A DNA stretch of 40,708 nucleotides from an uncultured Paenibacillus sp. Its GTDB lineage: Bacteria; Bacillota; Bacilli; Paenibacillales; Paenibacillaceae. The DNA lies in the NCBI GenBank assembly GCA_937895345.1, contig CALAWP010000022.1, positions 1 through 40,708 of the forward strand, read 5' to 3'. Under the pieces are notes generated by a model. It was given only the letters and a program-made list of their open reading frames with translations, was not told the DNA's origin and made no database searches. Each line of letters opens with the position of its first letter. Position 1 is the stretch's first letter. The translations under genes were made by a program, and so were the position numbers. Below are positions 34,606 through 40,708 of the stretch, one piece after another.

Positions 34606-35583
34606 CTACTTGCGCCGCCGGTCGCTCCGCTTCAGCATGACGATCAGGAACGGTCCGCCAATTACGGCCATAATGATCGATGCCGGAATTTCGGCGGGAG
34701 CCAGCACCGTTCGCCCGATCGTATCGGCCGCCAGCACGAGGAGGGCGCCGCCGCCGGCCGAGAACGGCAACAGCAGCTTGTAGTCGGAGCCCAGCAAAGC
34801 GCGGCCGATATGGGGGACGAGCAGTCCGACGAACAGGATTAAGCCGCCGATGGCCGTGGCGACCGAAGCCAGCAGCACGGCGACTCCGGACAAGATCAGC
34901 CGGACGCGGACGACGCGAAGTCCCAGATTGCGGGCCGTTTCGTCTCCGAACGCCAGCATGTTGCACCAGGCTCCGAACAACAGCGCCGCCGCCAGCCCGA
35001 CGCCTCCAAAGAGACCGAGAATGTGCGCGTCCTCCCACGTTTGCATCGTAAAGATCGAAGACACCGCCTGATTGACGCTCGTCACCGCATAGCTGCCCCG
35101 ATAATTGAACGATTGGCCCAGTCCCGTAAAGGTCGCGTTGATCGCCACGCCGACCAGAACGATCCGCAGCGGATTCAGCCCCGACCGCCAGGACAAGGAA
35201 TAGACCAAATAACAGGCGAGCGCGCCGCCCAGCACCGAAAACAGCGGCGACCAAAAATAAAGCGTCGGAAACACCGTCACGACCGCAAGCGAGACGAAAC
35301 CGGCGCCGGACGAAACGCCGATGATGCCGGGCTCCGCCAACGGATTTTTCATTACGGCCTGGAACAACGCTCCCGATACGGCCAGCGCCGCCCCGGCCAG
35401 CATGGAAACGACGATGCGCGGAAAACGCAAATCCTTGATGACCTGCACCTGCTCGTTCGCGCCGGTCAGCAGCCCTTGAATGAGCTCGGCGGCTCCCACC
35501 TTTATGCTCCCGGTCATGGCGGAATAGCAGGCGACGGCGGCAAGCAGCAGCAGCAGCGCCGCAAATACGCCGGCCGGCCTCAT
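34606..35583 (-). CDS. isdF: Heme/iron ABC transporter permease, IsdF-like (FecCD family)
   Basis: 325-residue multispanning permease of the BtuC/FecCD family with about ten hydrophobic segments. Hallmarks are LRFPRIVVSMLAGAALAVSGALFQAVMKNPLAEPGIIGVSSGAGF, NPLRIVLVGVAINA and GGLILFVGLLVPHIGRALLGSDYKLLLPFSAGGGALLVLAADTIGR. The start ATG overlaps the isdE stop (ATGA). Assignment to heme rests on the neighbours isdE and isdC. No ATPase gene follows; the next gene is hssR. Confidence 0.88.
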   Translation of the reverse strand: MRPAGVFAALLLLLAAVACYSAMTGSIKVGAAELIQGLLTGANEQVQVIKDLRFPRIVVSMLAGAALAVSGALFQAVMKNPLAEPGIIGVSSGAGFVSLAVVTVFPTLYFWSPLFSVLGGALACYLVYSLSWRSGLNPLRIVLVGVAINATFTGLGQSFNYRGSYAVTSVNQAVSSIFTMQTWEDAHILGLFGGVGLAAALLFGAWCNMLAFGDETARNLGLRVVRVRLILSGVAVLLASVATAIGGLILFVGLLVPHIGRALLGSDYKLLLPFSAGGGALLVLAADTIGRTVLAPAEIPASIIMAVIGGPFLIVMLKRSDRRRK

Positions 35584-36506
35584 GGATACAGCATCGGCAG
35601 CAGCGCGTCGAGCGCTTCCCCGGCGGCCAGGCTGCCCGTCGTGCCGAACAGCGCCTCCTCCAGATCGTATACCCGCCCCGTCTGCACCGCCTTGAAATGT
35701 TTCCAAATATCGTTCTTGGCAAATTCCTCGTCGAACATCTTGACGACCTCCTCCGGCATGCCGTGGGCGGCCCGCAAGATGACGTCGGGATTCGCCTGCT
35801 GCAAATGCTCCGTATTGGACGCCAAATATTCCACCGTTTCGCCTTGCGCGATGTTGACGCCGCCCAGCAGCCGTACGAGATCGCCGATATACGAATGCTC
35901 GGTGGCCACCAGATAACTGCCCGGCACCCCAAGCAAAATGAGAACGGTCGGCCGCTCTCTGCCTTCCGTCGCGCTGCGGATGGCTTTCAGCTTCTCCTCG
36001 TAACCCGCCACAATTTCGGCGGCCTTGTCCTGCTTGCCGTACTTCGCCCCAAGCTCGACAATCTCGGCCGTCATGCTGTCCAGGCTGGTCAGATCGAGAA
36101 AGGAAGCCTCGAGCTTCGCGTTCTCGAATACCGGCTCCAGGTCGTACTGCAGCGTCGTAACCGACAGCACTTCGGTCGGCTTCAGCGATTTGACGAGCTC
36201 CATATCCGGACTCATCGGATTGCCGACCTTTGTGACGCCGTCATACCGCGCAGGCAGCGTCTTGACGCTTGTCGGAATGCCGACCAGGTCGATCTCCAGC
36301 CGATCCATGATTTGCGTAACCGCCACCGTTGTCGAGACGATGCGGTATTGTTCCGCCGCGCCGCCCGACTCCGGGGCCGCGTCCGGTTCCGCAGCCGCCT
36401 TCGCAGTCGAAGGCGGCGCTTTCGGCTCTCCGCCGCTACAGCCCGTCAGCAGCATAGCCAGCAGCGGCCCGCAGGCCGCCAGCTTTACGGCCGTTCGCAT
36501 GAGCAT
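35580..36506 (-). CDS. isdE: Heme-binding lipoprotein, IsdE-like
   Basis: 308-residue substrate-binding lipoprotein. The signal peptide ends in LLTGC (Cys23), then there is a ~30-residue low-complexity linker, then a two-lobed FecB-type fold. IsdE-type landmarks are VGNPMSPDMELVKSLKPTEVLS (Met98/Met102) and RAAHGMPEEVVKMFDEEFAKNDIWKHF (His248), followed by YDLEEALFGTTG; S. aureus IsdE holds heme through one Met and one His, so a Met in the first block and His248 are the candidate ligands. It sits between isdC and isdF and should pass heme from the wall NEAT protein to the permease. Confidence 0.88.
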   Translation of the reverse strand: MLMRTAVKLAACGPLLAMLLTGCSGGEPKAPPSTAKAAAEPDAAPESGGAAEQYRIVSTTVAVTQIMDRLEIDLVGIPTSVKTLPARYDGVTKVGNPMSPDMELVKSLKPTEVLSVTTLQYDLEPVFENAKLEASFLDLTSLDSMTAEIVELGAKYGKQDKAAEIVAGYEEKLKAIRSATEGRERPTVLILLGVPGSYLVATEHSYIGDLVRLLGGVNIAQGETVEYLASNTEHLQQANPDVILRAAHGMPEEVVKMFDEEFAKNDIWKHFKAVQTGRVYDLEEALFGTTGSLAAGEALDALLPMLYP

Positions 36507-36524
36507 CGTTGCCGCCTCCCCCCG

Positions 36525-37613
36525 TTACTGAACATGGCGCCGCGCTCGAAGCCGCATCGTATAATAGACTCCGCCGCCCGCCGCCGCGGCGGCCGCCAGC
36601 CACCAGATCCAGCCGGTCGAAGCCGCCGGAGCGCCGGATTGGGCCGTTGCGATCAAGCCTCCGCCCGCTTGTGCGCCGTCCCCGTCGCCCGTCTTCGCAT
36701 TTGCGGCGGATGCTCCTGCTTCGCCGTTCGAGGCCGGATCGCCCAATCCGAACGTCTCCGTCTCGCCTTGCTTGCTGCCGCCCGTCTCCTCGCCGCCGGC
36801 CGCTCCTTCGCCGTTCTGCCCGCCGCCTCCGGCCTCCGGAACGGTCGGCGCCGCCGTTTCCATTTCGCCTGCGGCCGTGCCGTCCTCTTCGCTCAAGCTT
36901 TCTCCTTGGGCTTCGGCCGGTACGGTCGCCGAGGCCGTCGGAGCCGGTCTTTCGGCGGCGCCGACAGCCGTTGAACCTGCCGGACCTTCGGCCGGCTGCG
37001 CCGTTGCGGCAGGCTTCGCCGTCGCCGACGGCTTTGCGGCGGCCGCCGCTGCGCCGTTCCTGTCCGCGCTTTCGTCTGCCGCCTCCGCTGTCGGCTTGGC
37101 CGCCGCCGCAGACGTCGGCGCCTTCGTTGACACAGACGGTTCCGCCGCTTGGACCGGCTTGAAGCTGTCGGCTTTGAAGGACAAACGGATCGTATAATCA
37201 TGATCGTAGTCGATTTCCGGCACCGTGACGTGGATTTTGGACAAGATCGGCTTCGAAATGTCCGCCGCCGCAAATTCGACCAATCTCGTATCCTCCGATT
37301 CGTTTGTGTTCACGACCATCGTATCCACGTATCCGCCGTTTTTGCCGGGCACCTTGAACTCCGTCACCCACTTGCTGTGGTTGATCGTCAATTGCACCTT
37401 GACGCTGCCCTTATCGAAAGTGACGACGGCCGGCTTTTCCCAATAATCGTTGGCCATCGACACCGAATCGTCTTCCGCTTTCAATACCAGGTAATCGGCC
37501 GTATACGTGCCGTCCGCCGGCTGCTCCTGCGCCGCATAAGCCGCGCCCGGAAGCAGTAGCGCCACGGCCGCCGCGAGCAACACGCGGCTTGTGGCTCTAC
37601 TCCATGCTTTCAA
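36525..37613 (-). CDS. isdC: NEAT-domain heme-binding surface protein, IsdC-like
   Basis: 362 residues. Signal peptide 1-28 (AYAA), one NEAT domain at about 33-155 with the heme-iron motif YDHDY (Tyr136-Tyr140, YxxxY), then a ~170-residue Ala/Pro/Thr/Gly/Glu-rich linker. The C-terminus has a hydrophobic helix (WIWWLAAAAAAGGGVYY) and a basic tail. NAKTG precedes that helix by about 30 residues and resembles the NPxTG-type signal of sortase B substrates, but is degenerate and far from the helix. TTG 37613 is chosen (GGAAGAG 6 nt upstream); an in-frame upstream extension only reads through the Fur box. It is the first gene of isdC-isdE-isdF(-hssRS). Confidence 0.87.
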   Translation of the reverse strand: MKAWSRATSRVLLAAAVALLLPGAAYAAQEQPADGTYTADYLVLKAEDDSVSMANDYWEKPAVVTFDKGSVKVQLTINHSKWVTEFKVPGKNGGYVDTMVVNTNESEDTRLVEFAAADISKPILSKIHVTVPEIDYDHDYTIRLSFKADSFKPVQAAEPSVSTKAPTSAAAAKPTAEAADESADRNGAAAAAAKPSATAKPAATAQPAEGPAGSTAVGAAERPAPTASATVPAEAQGESLSEEDGTAAGEMETAAPTVPEAGGGGQNGEGAAGGEETGGSKQGETETFGLGDPASNGEAGASAANAKTGDGDGAQAGGGLIATAQSGAPAASTGWIWWLAAAAAAGGGVYYTMRLRARRHVQ

Positions 37614-37643
37614 CGCATTCTCTTCCTTTCTCCGACCTATCAT

Positions 37644-37669
37644 GATAATGATAATTATTATCAATTATA
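37644..37669 (-). promoter_or_regulatory. Fur box and -10 element of the isdC operon
   Basis: A 19-bp Fur site GATAATGATAATTATTATC (37644-37662) matches the GATAATGATAATCATTATC consensus at 18 of 19 positions. It abuts a perfect TATAAT (37664-37669, minus). A TTGACA at 37693-37698 is 23 nt from this -10, too far for normal spacing, so the -35 is unclear. Iron repression of isdCEF is expected. Confidence 0.88.
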
Positions 37670-37828
37670 GGCTACCAATTATCGCCATCTCTTGTCAATA
37701 CCCTATTCCGTTAAACCCGTACGCTATGGCCGCCTGCATCGTGCAAGAGGCTTCGGAAACGGAACCGGCCGAAGAATATCCGGCAACGCTGCGCTTCCAA
37801 AGCCCGTGCCCGCTTCGGCGATGCCGGA

Positions 37829-38158
37829 CTATGCGCCTTGCTCCTCCAGCGTCAACGGCTGACGCACAATCTTGACATCGTAAAACACAATTTTGTTGGA
37901 GACGATATATTCCGGCTTTTCCCGATGGGAATGCGACTCGCGGAACGCTTCGCTGCGCGTCCACGCCTGGAAATCCTCTTTGCTCTCCCAACGGGTGCTT
38001 ACCGTAACCTCGTCGTATTCCTTCGTGTTTTCGGTCAGCATCACCTCCAAGCCGAGAAATCCTTTCATCGTCTCCACCTTGCCGATCCGGTCGAACCGTT
38101 CGATCAGCTTGACACCGTTGCCTTTTGTAATTTGAGATACGTTCGTGACAATAACCAT
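37829..38158 (-). CDS. isdG: Heme-degrading monooxygenase, IsdG family
   Basis: 109-residue ABM-fold enzyme that cleaves heme to release iron in the cytoplasm. The IsdG/IsdI catalytic triad is present in the right places: Asn6 (VIVTNVSQI), Trp66 (EDFQAWTRSE) and His76 (FRESHSHRE), the last being the heme iron ligand. The GFLGLEVMLTENTKEYDEVTVSTRWESKEDF core fits the family. The start has AAGGAGG 8 nt upstream. It lies downstream of the second ABC pair, separated by a 10-bp hairpin, and 165 nt upstream of the isdC promoter. Confidence 0.92.
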   Translation of the reverse strand: MVIVTNVSQITKGNGVKLIERFDRIGKVETMKGFLGLEVMLTENTKEYDEVTVSTRWESKEDFQAWTRSEAFRESHSHREKPEYIVSNKIVFYDVKIVRQPLTLEEQGA

Positions 38159-38198
38159 TCCCTATTCCTCCTTAGCATGATTAAAATAATGACTCTTT

Positions 38199-38223
38199 CG
38201 CAGCCGGGAAGTGCCCGGCTGCG
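38199..38223 (-). terminator. Hairpin between the iron permease gene and isdG
   Basis: Perfect 10-bp stem CGCAGCCGGG / CCCGGCTGCG with a 5-nt loop in the 77-nt gap. In minus sense it is followed by AAAGAGTCATTATTTT, so there is no immediate U-run. It may be a partial terminator or an mRNA-stabilising 3' end that sets the ratio of isdG to the ABC genes. Confidence 0.5.
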
Positions 38224-38235
38224 AGCGTTCCGCCT

Positions 38236-39240
38236 TCAGCGGAGCAGCCTTCTACGCTTGAGCATCGCCAGAAAGCAAGGGGCTCCGATGCATGCGATCA
38301 GGATGCCGGCCGGCAGTTCAAGCGGATCGAACCAGCTTCTGGCGGCAGTGTCGGCAGCGGCGGTCAGCACCGCTCCTCCCGCCATAGAGAAGGGGATGAT
38401 ATAACGGTAATCCTCCCCGATCAGAAGCCGGATTGCATGCGGAACGAGCAGTCCGACAAACCCGACGAGTCCGGCGACGCTGACTGCGGTCCCCGCCAGC
38501 AGAGAGGCGAGCGCGATGAGCAGGAAGCGGTGGCGCTCGACATGCTGGCCCAGAGACCGGGCCGTATGGTCGCCCAGCAGCAGCAGATTGGCCGTCCGCG
38601 CCGCAAACGGCGCCAGCAGCAGCCCCGCCGCCGCATACGGGAGCATAAACTGCAAGTGCGGCCAGCTTCTGCCCGCGAACCCGCCGGCCAGCCACGGCAT
38701 CACGCTTTGGATGCGGTCGCTGTTCAACACCATAATGCCGTTCATCGCCGCTCCGAGCAGCGCGTTGATCGCGATGCCGGCCAGCACGATTTTGACCGGA
38801 GAGCTTCCTCCGTCCCAGGCCAGCGCATAAATGACGAGCGAAGCGGCAAGCGCCCCGGCAAAAGCGAAGCCCGGCAGCATAAACGCGAGCTGCGGAAAGA
38901 GGACCAGCGCCGCGACGGCCGCCAATCCTCCCCCGGCCGATACGCCGATAATGCCGGGATCCGCCAGCGGATTGCGCAGAACGCCTTGCAGCAGCGCGCC
39001 CGAAACGGCAAAGCAAGCGCCGGACAGCGCGGCGGTCAGTACGCGGGGAAGCCTCAAATCGAGCAAAATCGACTGATGCAGCGGATCGCCTCTGCCGATC
39101 AGCACCTGCCAGATATCCGCCGCCGATATATTAACCGAACCGCTGACCGCTCCGTACAGCATGGCCGCCAGCAGCGCGGGCAGTACGGCGGCCGTCAGCC
39201 ACCTGCGTCTTTTTTTCGCTTTGGACGGGTTCACGCTCAT
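38236..39240 (-). CDS. Iron/siderophore-type ABC transporter permease (FecCD family)
   Basis: 334 residues, about ten hydrophobic segments, with the same family blocks as isdF: LRLPRVLTAALSGACFAVSGALLQGVLRNPLADPGIIGVSAGGGLAA and VAGLVGFVGLLVPHAIRLLIGEDYRYIIPFSMAGGAVLTAAADTAAR. The ATG at 39240 overlaps the stop of the binding-protein gene (ATGA); further upstream in-frame codons do not fit. The substrate (ferric siderophore, heme or cobalamin) cannot be told from sequence; Fur control and the isd neighbours favour iron or heme. No ATPase is adjacent. Confidence 0.88.
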   Translation of the reverse strand: MSVNPSKAKKRRRWLTAAVLPALLAAMLYGAVSGSVNISAADIWQVLIGRGDPLHQSILLDLRLPRVLTAALSGACFAVSGALLQGVLRNPLADPGIIGVSAGGGLAAVAALVLFPQLAFMLPGFAFAGALAASLVIYALAWDGGSSPVKIVLAGIAINALLGAAMNGIMVLNSDRIQSVMPWLAGGFAGRSWPHLQFMLPYAAAGLLLAPFAARTANLLLLGDHTARSLGQHVERHRFLLIALASLLAGTAVSVAGLVGFVGLLVPHAIRLLIGEDYRYIIPFSMAGGAVLTAAADTAARSWFDPLELPAGILIACIGAPCFLAMLKRRRLLR

Positions 39241-40193
39241 TCGTCCAGCAGCTCCGCCAGCCATTGCGCCGCCTCCGCCGCCCTCGTTCCCGGGTTCGTG
39301 CCGAACAGGTCGGGCGGAAGCACATGAATGCCGTCCTGCTGCACCGCGGTTACGGAACGCCATGCCGTATTGCTTTCCATTTCACGAACAAATCCTTGCC
39401 GCACCGCCTCGGCATCGCCATGCGTCATAATCAGGATCAGATCGGGCCTCGCTTCGACGACGCGTTCCGTATTCAGCTGGGCATATTGGGGAAACCCGCT
39501 CAAGCTCGGAAAGTCAGCCGCCACGTTCCGCCCGCCAGCCGCGCTCAGCAAATCGCCCGCCAGCGAATTCGGCAGCGCCGCCATAAAGGTGCCCGGCGCT
39601 CCGTATACGATCAACACCCGCTTCTCGTCCTCCGGCTTCTCCCGGATTTGCCCCAGCTCGGCGTCCAGTTTCGCCGTCAGCTCCGCAGCCTTTTCACGCT
39701 TATCGAGCAACTCGCCGAACAACGCGATCTGACGACGAATGTCGTCAATCGAATTGGCGTGCGTCAACACCGTTTGGACCCCGAGCCGCTGCAGCAGCGG
39801 TACGTCGTTCGCATTGATCGGATCATGCCCTAATACGACATCGGGCTTCAGTGCGGCGATCTTTTCCATATCGACCGTATGCGTCGAACCGACCGTCGGC
39901 ACATCCTTGGCGGCTTCGATCACGAGCTCCCGATCCACCTCGGGGCGCCCGACCACTTCCCCTCCCAGCGCATAGATCAGTTCAACCTCCCCGTTGCCGA
40001 GGGCGACGATGCGCTGCGGCGGCTGCCCGAAGACGACGTTCCGGCCGGCAAAATCGGTCACCGTCAACGTCTCACCGTCCGACGGCGCGCTTTTGCCCGA
40101 AACGCTGCACCCGGCCATCACGCCGCACATCAATAGGAAAGACATCGATACCGCACAAACGGCGAGGCGGCGTATCGCAATTCTGTTCAACAT
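39237..40193 (-). CDS. Iron-type ABC transporter substrate-binding lipoprotein (FecB/BtuF fold)
   Basis: 318 residues: signal peptide with lipobox VMAGC (Cys29), then a two-lobed binding protein with TVTDFAGRNVVFGQPPQRIVALGNGEVELIYALGG, the family start of this fold, and KPDVVLGHDPINANDVPLLQRLG. The C-terminal lobe has VVEARPDLILIMTHGD and GIHVLPPDLFGTNPGTRAAEAAQWLAELL. GGAGG lies 4 nt before the ATG and 7 nt before the next codon TTG, so either could initiate. First gene of the unit behind the Fur-box promoter. Confidence 0.88.
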   Translation of the reverse strand: MLNRIAIRRLAVCAVSMSFLLMCGVMAGCSVSGKSAPSDGETLTVTDFAGRNVVFGQPPQRIVALGNGEVELIYALGGEVVGRPEVDRELVIEAAKDVPTVGSTHTVDMEKIAALKPDVVLGHDPINANDVPLLQRLGVQTVLTHANSIDDIRRQIALFGELLDKREKAAELTAKLDAELGQIREKPEDEKRVLIVYGAPGTFMAALPNSLAGDLLSAAGGRNVAADFPSLSGFPQYAQLNTERVVEARPDLILIMTHGDAEAVRQGFVREMESNTAWRSVTAVQQDGIHVLPPDLFGTNPGTRAAEAAQWLAELLDE

Positions 40194-40220
40194 ATGGCCT
40201 CCAACTCATGGCGAAACGAT

Positions 40221-40235
40221 TGATATCGATTCTCA
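40221..40235 (-). promoter_or_regulatory. Possible second Fur box close to the binding-protein gene
   Basis: TGATATCGATTCTCA matches the 7-1-7 Fur core (TGATAAT-N-ATTATCA) at about 11-12 of 14 positions, some 28 nt upstream of the start codon. No clear promoter overlaps it. Confidence 0.4.
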
Positions 40236-40265
40236 GTTTCAAACCCAAGGCGATTTTACAAAGCC

Positions 40266-40436
40266 ACTATGAACGGAGTATGAATTTTTTATTACAAATT
40301 GGATAGCATGAGAGATCAAGCCGCTTCTCCTCCCTCCTTTCCCGGAATACTGCAAGCAGCAGTTGTCCATTCGTAACGGACTATTAACCGGAACCGGGAT
40401 CAAATTGTAATCTAATGTTCACGCTCCGTTCATAGT
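40266..40436. repeat. 171-bp element with 36-bp imperfect terminal inverted repeats
   Basis: Left arm 40266-40301 and right arm 40401-40436 are inverted copies matching at 29 of 36 positions; the outer 13 bases, ACTATGAACGGAG, are exact. The ~100-bp centre has no gene. It could be a MITE or a long-hairpin element. It lies between the Fur promoter at 40528-40555 and the first gene at 40193, so it would be part of the leader RNA. No target-site duplication is obvious. Confidence 0.6.
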
Positions 40437-40505
40437 AGCATCGTACAATTTGTGCGCAGTCCAATATGCGGCTTGATCTGGAGCTATATTTTTTTGACAC
40501 TGACT

Positions 40506-40555
40506 GAGAATGATAATCATTAACTAAAGTATAGCCGATGAAACGAGCCGGTCAA
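40506..40555 (-). promoter_or_regulatory. Fur-controlled sigma-A promoter of the iron ABC operon
   Basis: TTGACC (40550-40555), 16 nt, TATACT (40528-40533), reading minus. A Fur box GAGAATGATAATCATTAAC (40506-40524) overlaps the expected start site and matches consensus at 17 of 19 positions. The leader to the first gene is about 320 nt. From 40556 to the window end (about 150 nt) no gene or site is recognised. Confidence 0.82.
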
Positions 40556-40708
40556 CCGAAAGGAGGAGATCGCCGGCGCCCACCCTTCGCACCGCAAGAC
40601 CGATCGTCGAAGCAATGTCGTATCAGTCGCGCTCTCGCCCAACCCATTTCAAACAAAGTCCAGCGGTATGATGTCAAGTCCCTAATTCGGTCGAATTGGA
40701 AATTACCA

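Noticed and set aside
37614..37664. N-terminal extension of isdC beginning MIIIIIIM.
   Set aside because: It is a translation of the Fur box and -10 region; the TTG with its own Shine-Dalgarno and signal peptide is the real start.
40556..40708. Possible start of another gene at the right edge.
   Set aside because: No open frame with a ribosome binding site or recognisable product can be supported in the last ~150 bases; only a short AATTCG-GT-CGAATT palindrome near 40684 is seen.

Overview
The window is a 40.7 kb chromosomal segment of an endospore-forming Bacillales bacterium. It is most likely a GC-rich Paenibacillaceae member (Paenibacillus/Cohnella type). The evidence is a gene order that follows the Bacillus subtilis ctsR-to-rpoC block, sigH and GerA-type germination genes, Firmicutes-type leaders (T-box, L10 leader), and a small gene (19742-20146) whose sequence type I associate with Paenibacillus. 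The genus is inference. Almost everything is on the minus strand; the exceptions are the germination operon (23820-27496) and the small gene at 19742-20146. TTG starts are frequent (rpoC, rpoB, rplJ, ctsR, isdC).

Region 1 (1-10.4 kb) is the transcription/translation core. Reading right to left it holds sigH, rpmG, secE, nusG, rplK, rplA, an L10 leader, rplJ, rplL, an attenuator-like hairpin, ybxB, the rpoB promoter and leader, rpoB and the start of rpoC. Region 2 (10.4-23.6 kb) reads, in transcription order: radA, disA, pssA, yacL, ispD, ispF, gltX, a T-box with Cys specifier UGC, cysE, cysS, mrnC, rlmB and yacP/rae1. It deals with DNA repair and c-di-AMP, isoprenoid precursors, Glu/Cys charging and cysteine synthesis, and rRNA/mRNA processing. 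Relative to B. subtilis, pssA and a small MazG-like/cysteine-bearing gene lie between disA and yacL.

Region 3 (23.6-27.5 kb) is a three-gene GerA/GerB/GerC spore germinant receptor operon on the plus strand, with a good sigma-G promoter. It separates radA from clpC, which are adjacent in B. subtilis. Region 4 (27.5-32.4 kb) is the class III heat-shock operon ctsR-mcsA-mcsB-clpC, with a sigma-A promoter and a textbook CtsR operator.

Region 5 (32.4-40.6 kb) is an iron/heme island on the minus strand. In transcription order it holds a Fur-box promoter, an iron-type ABC binding lipoprotein and its permease, isdG (heme monooxygenase), a second Fur box, isdC (NEAT protein), isdE, isdF, and an HssR/HssS-like heme-sensing two-component pair. 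The parts fit heme capture, import, degradation and sensing in one block, but no ABC ATPase is present here.

The least explained sequence lies around gltX. Two copies of a foldable element (14856-14945 and 16542-16666) share their ends exactly and differ in the middle. Each sits immediately downstream of a sigma-A-like promoter, one ahead of the cysE T-box and one ahead of gltX. Upstream of gltX there are also a nested inverted-repeat block and a 13-bp tandem repeat array. A 171-bp element with 36-bp imperfect terminal inverted repeats lies in the leader of the iron ABC operon.
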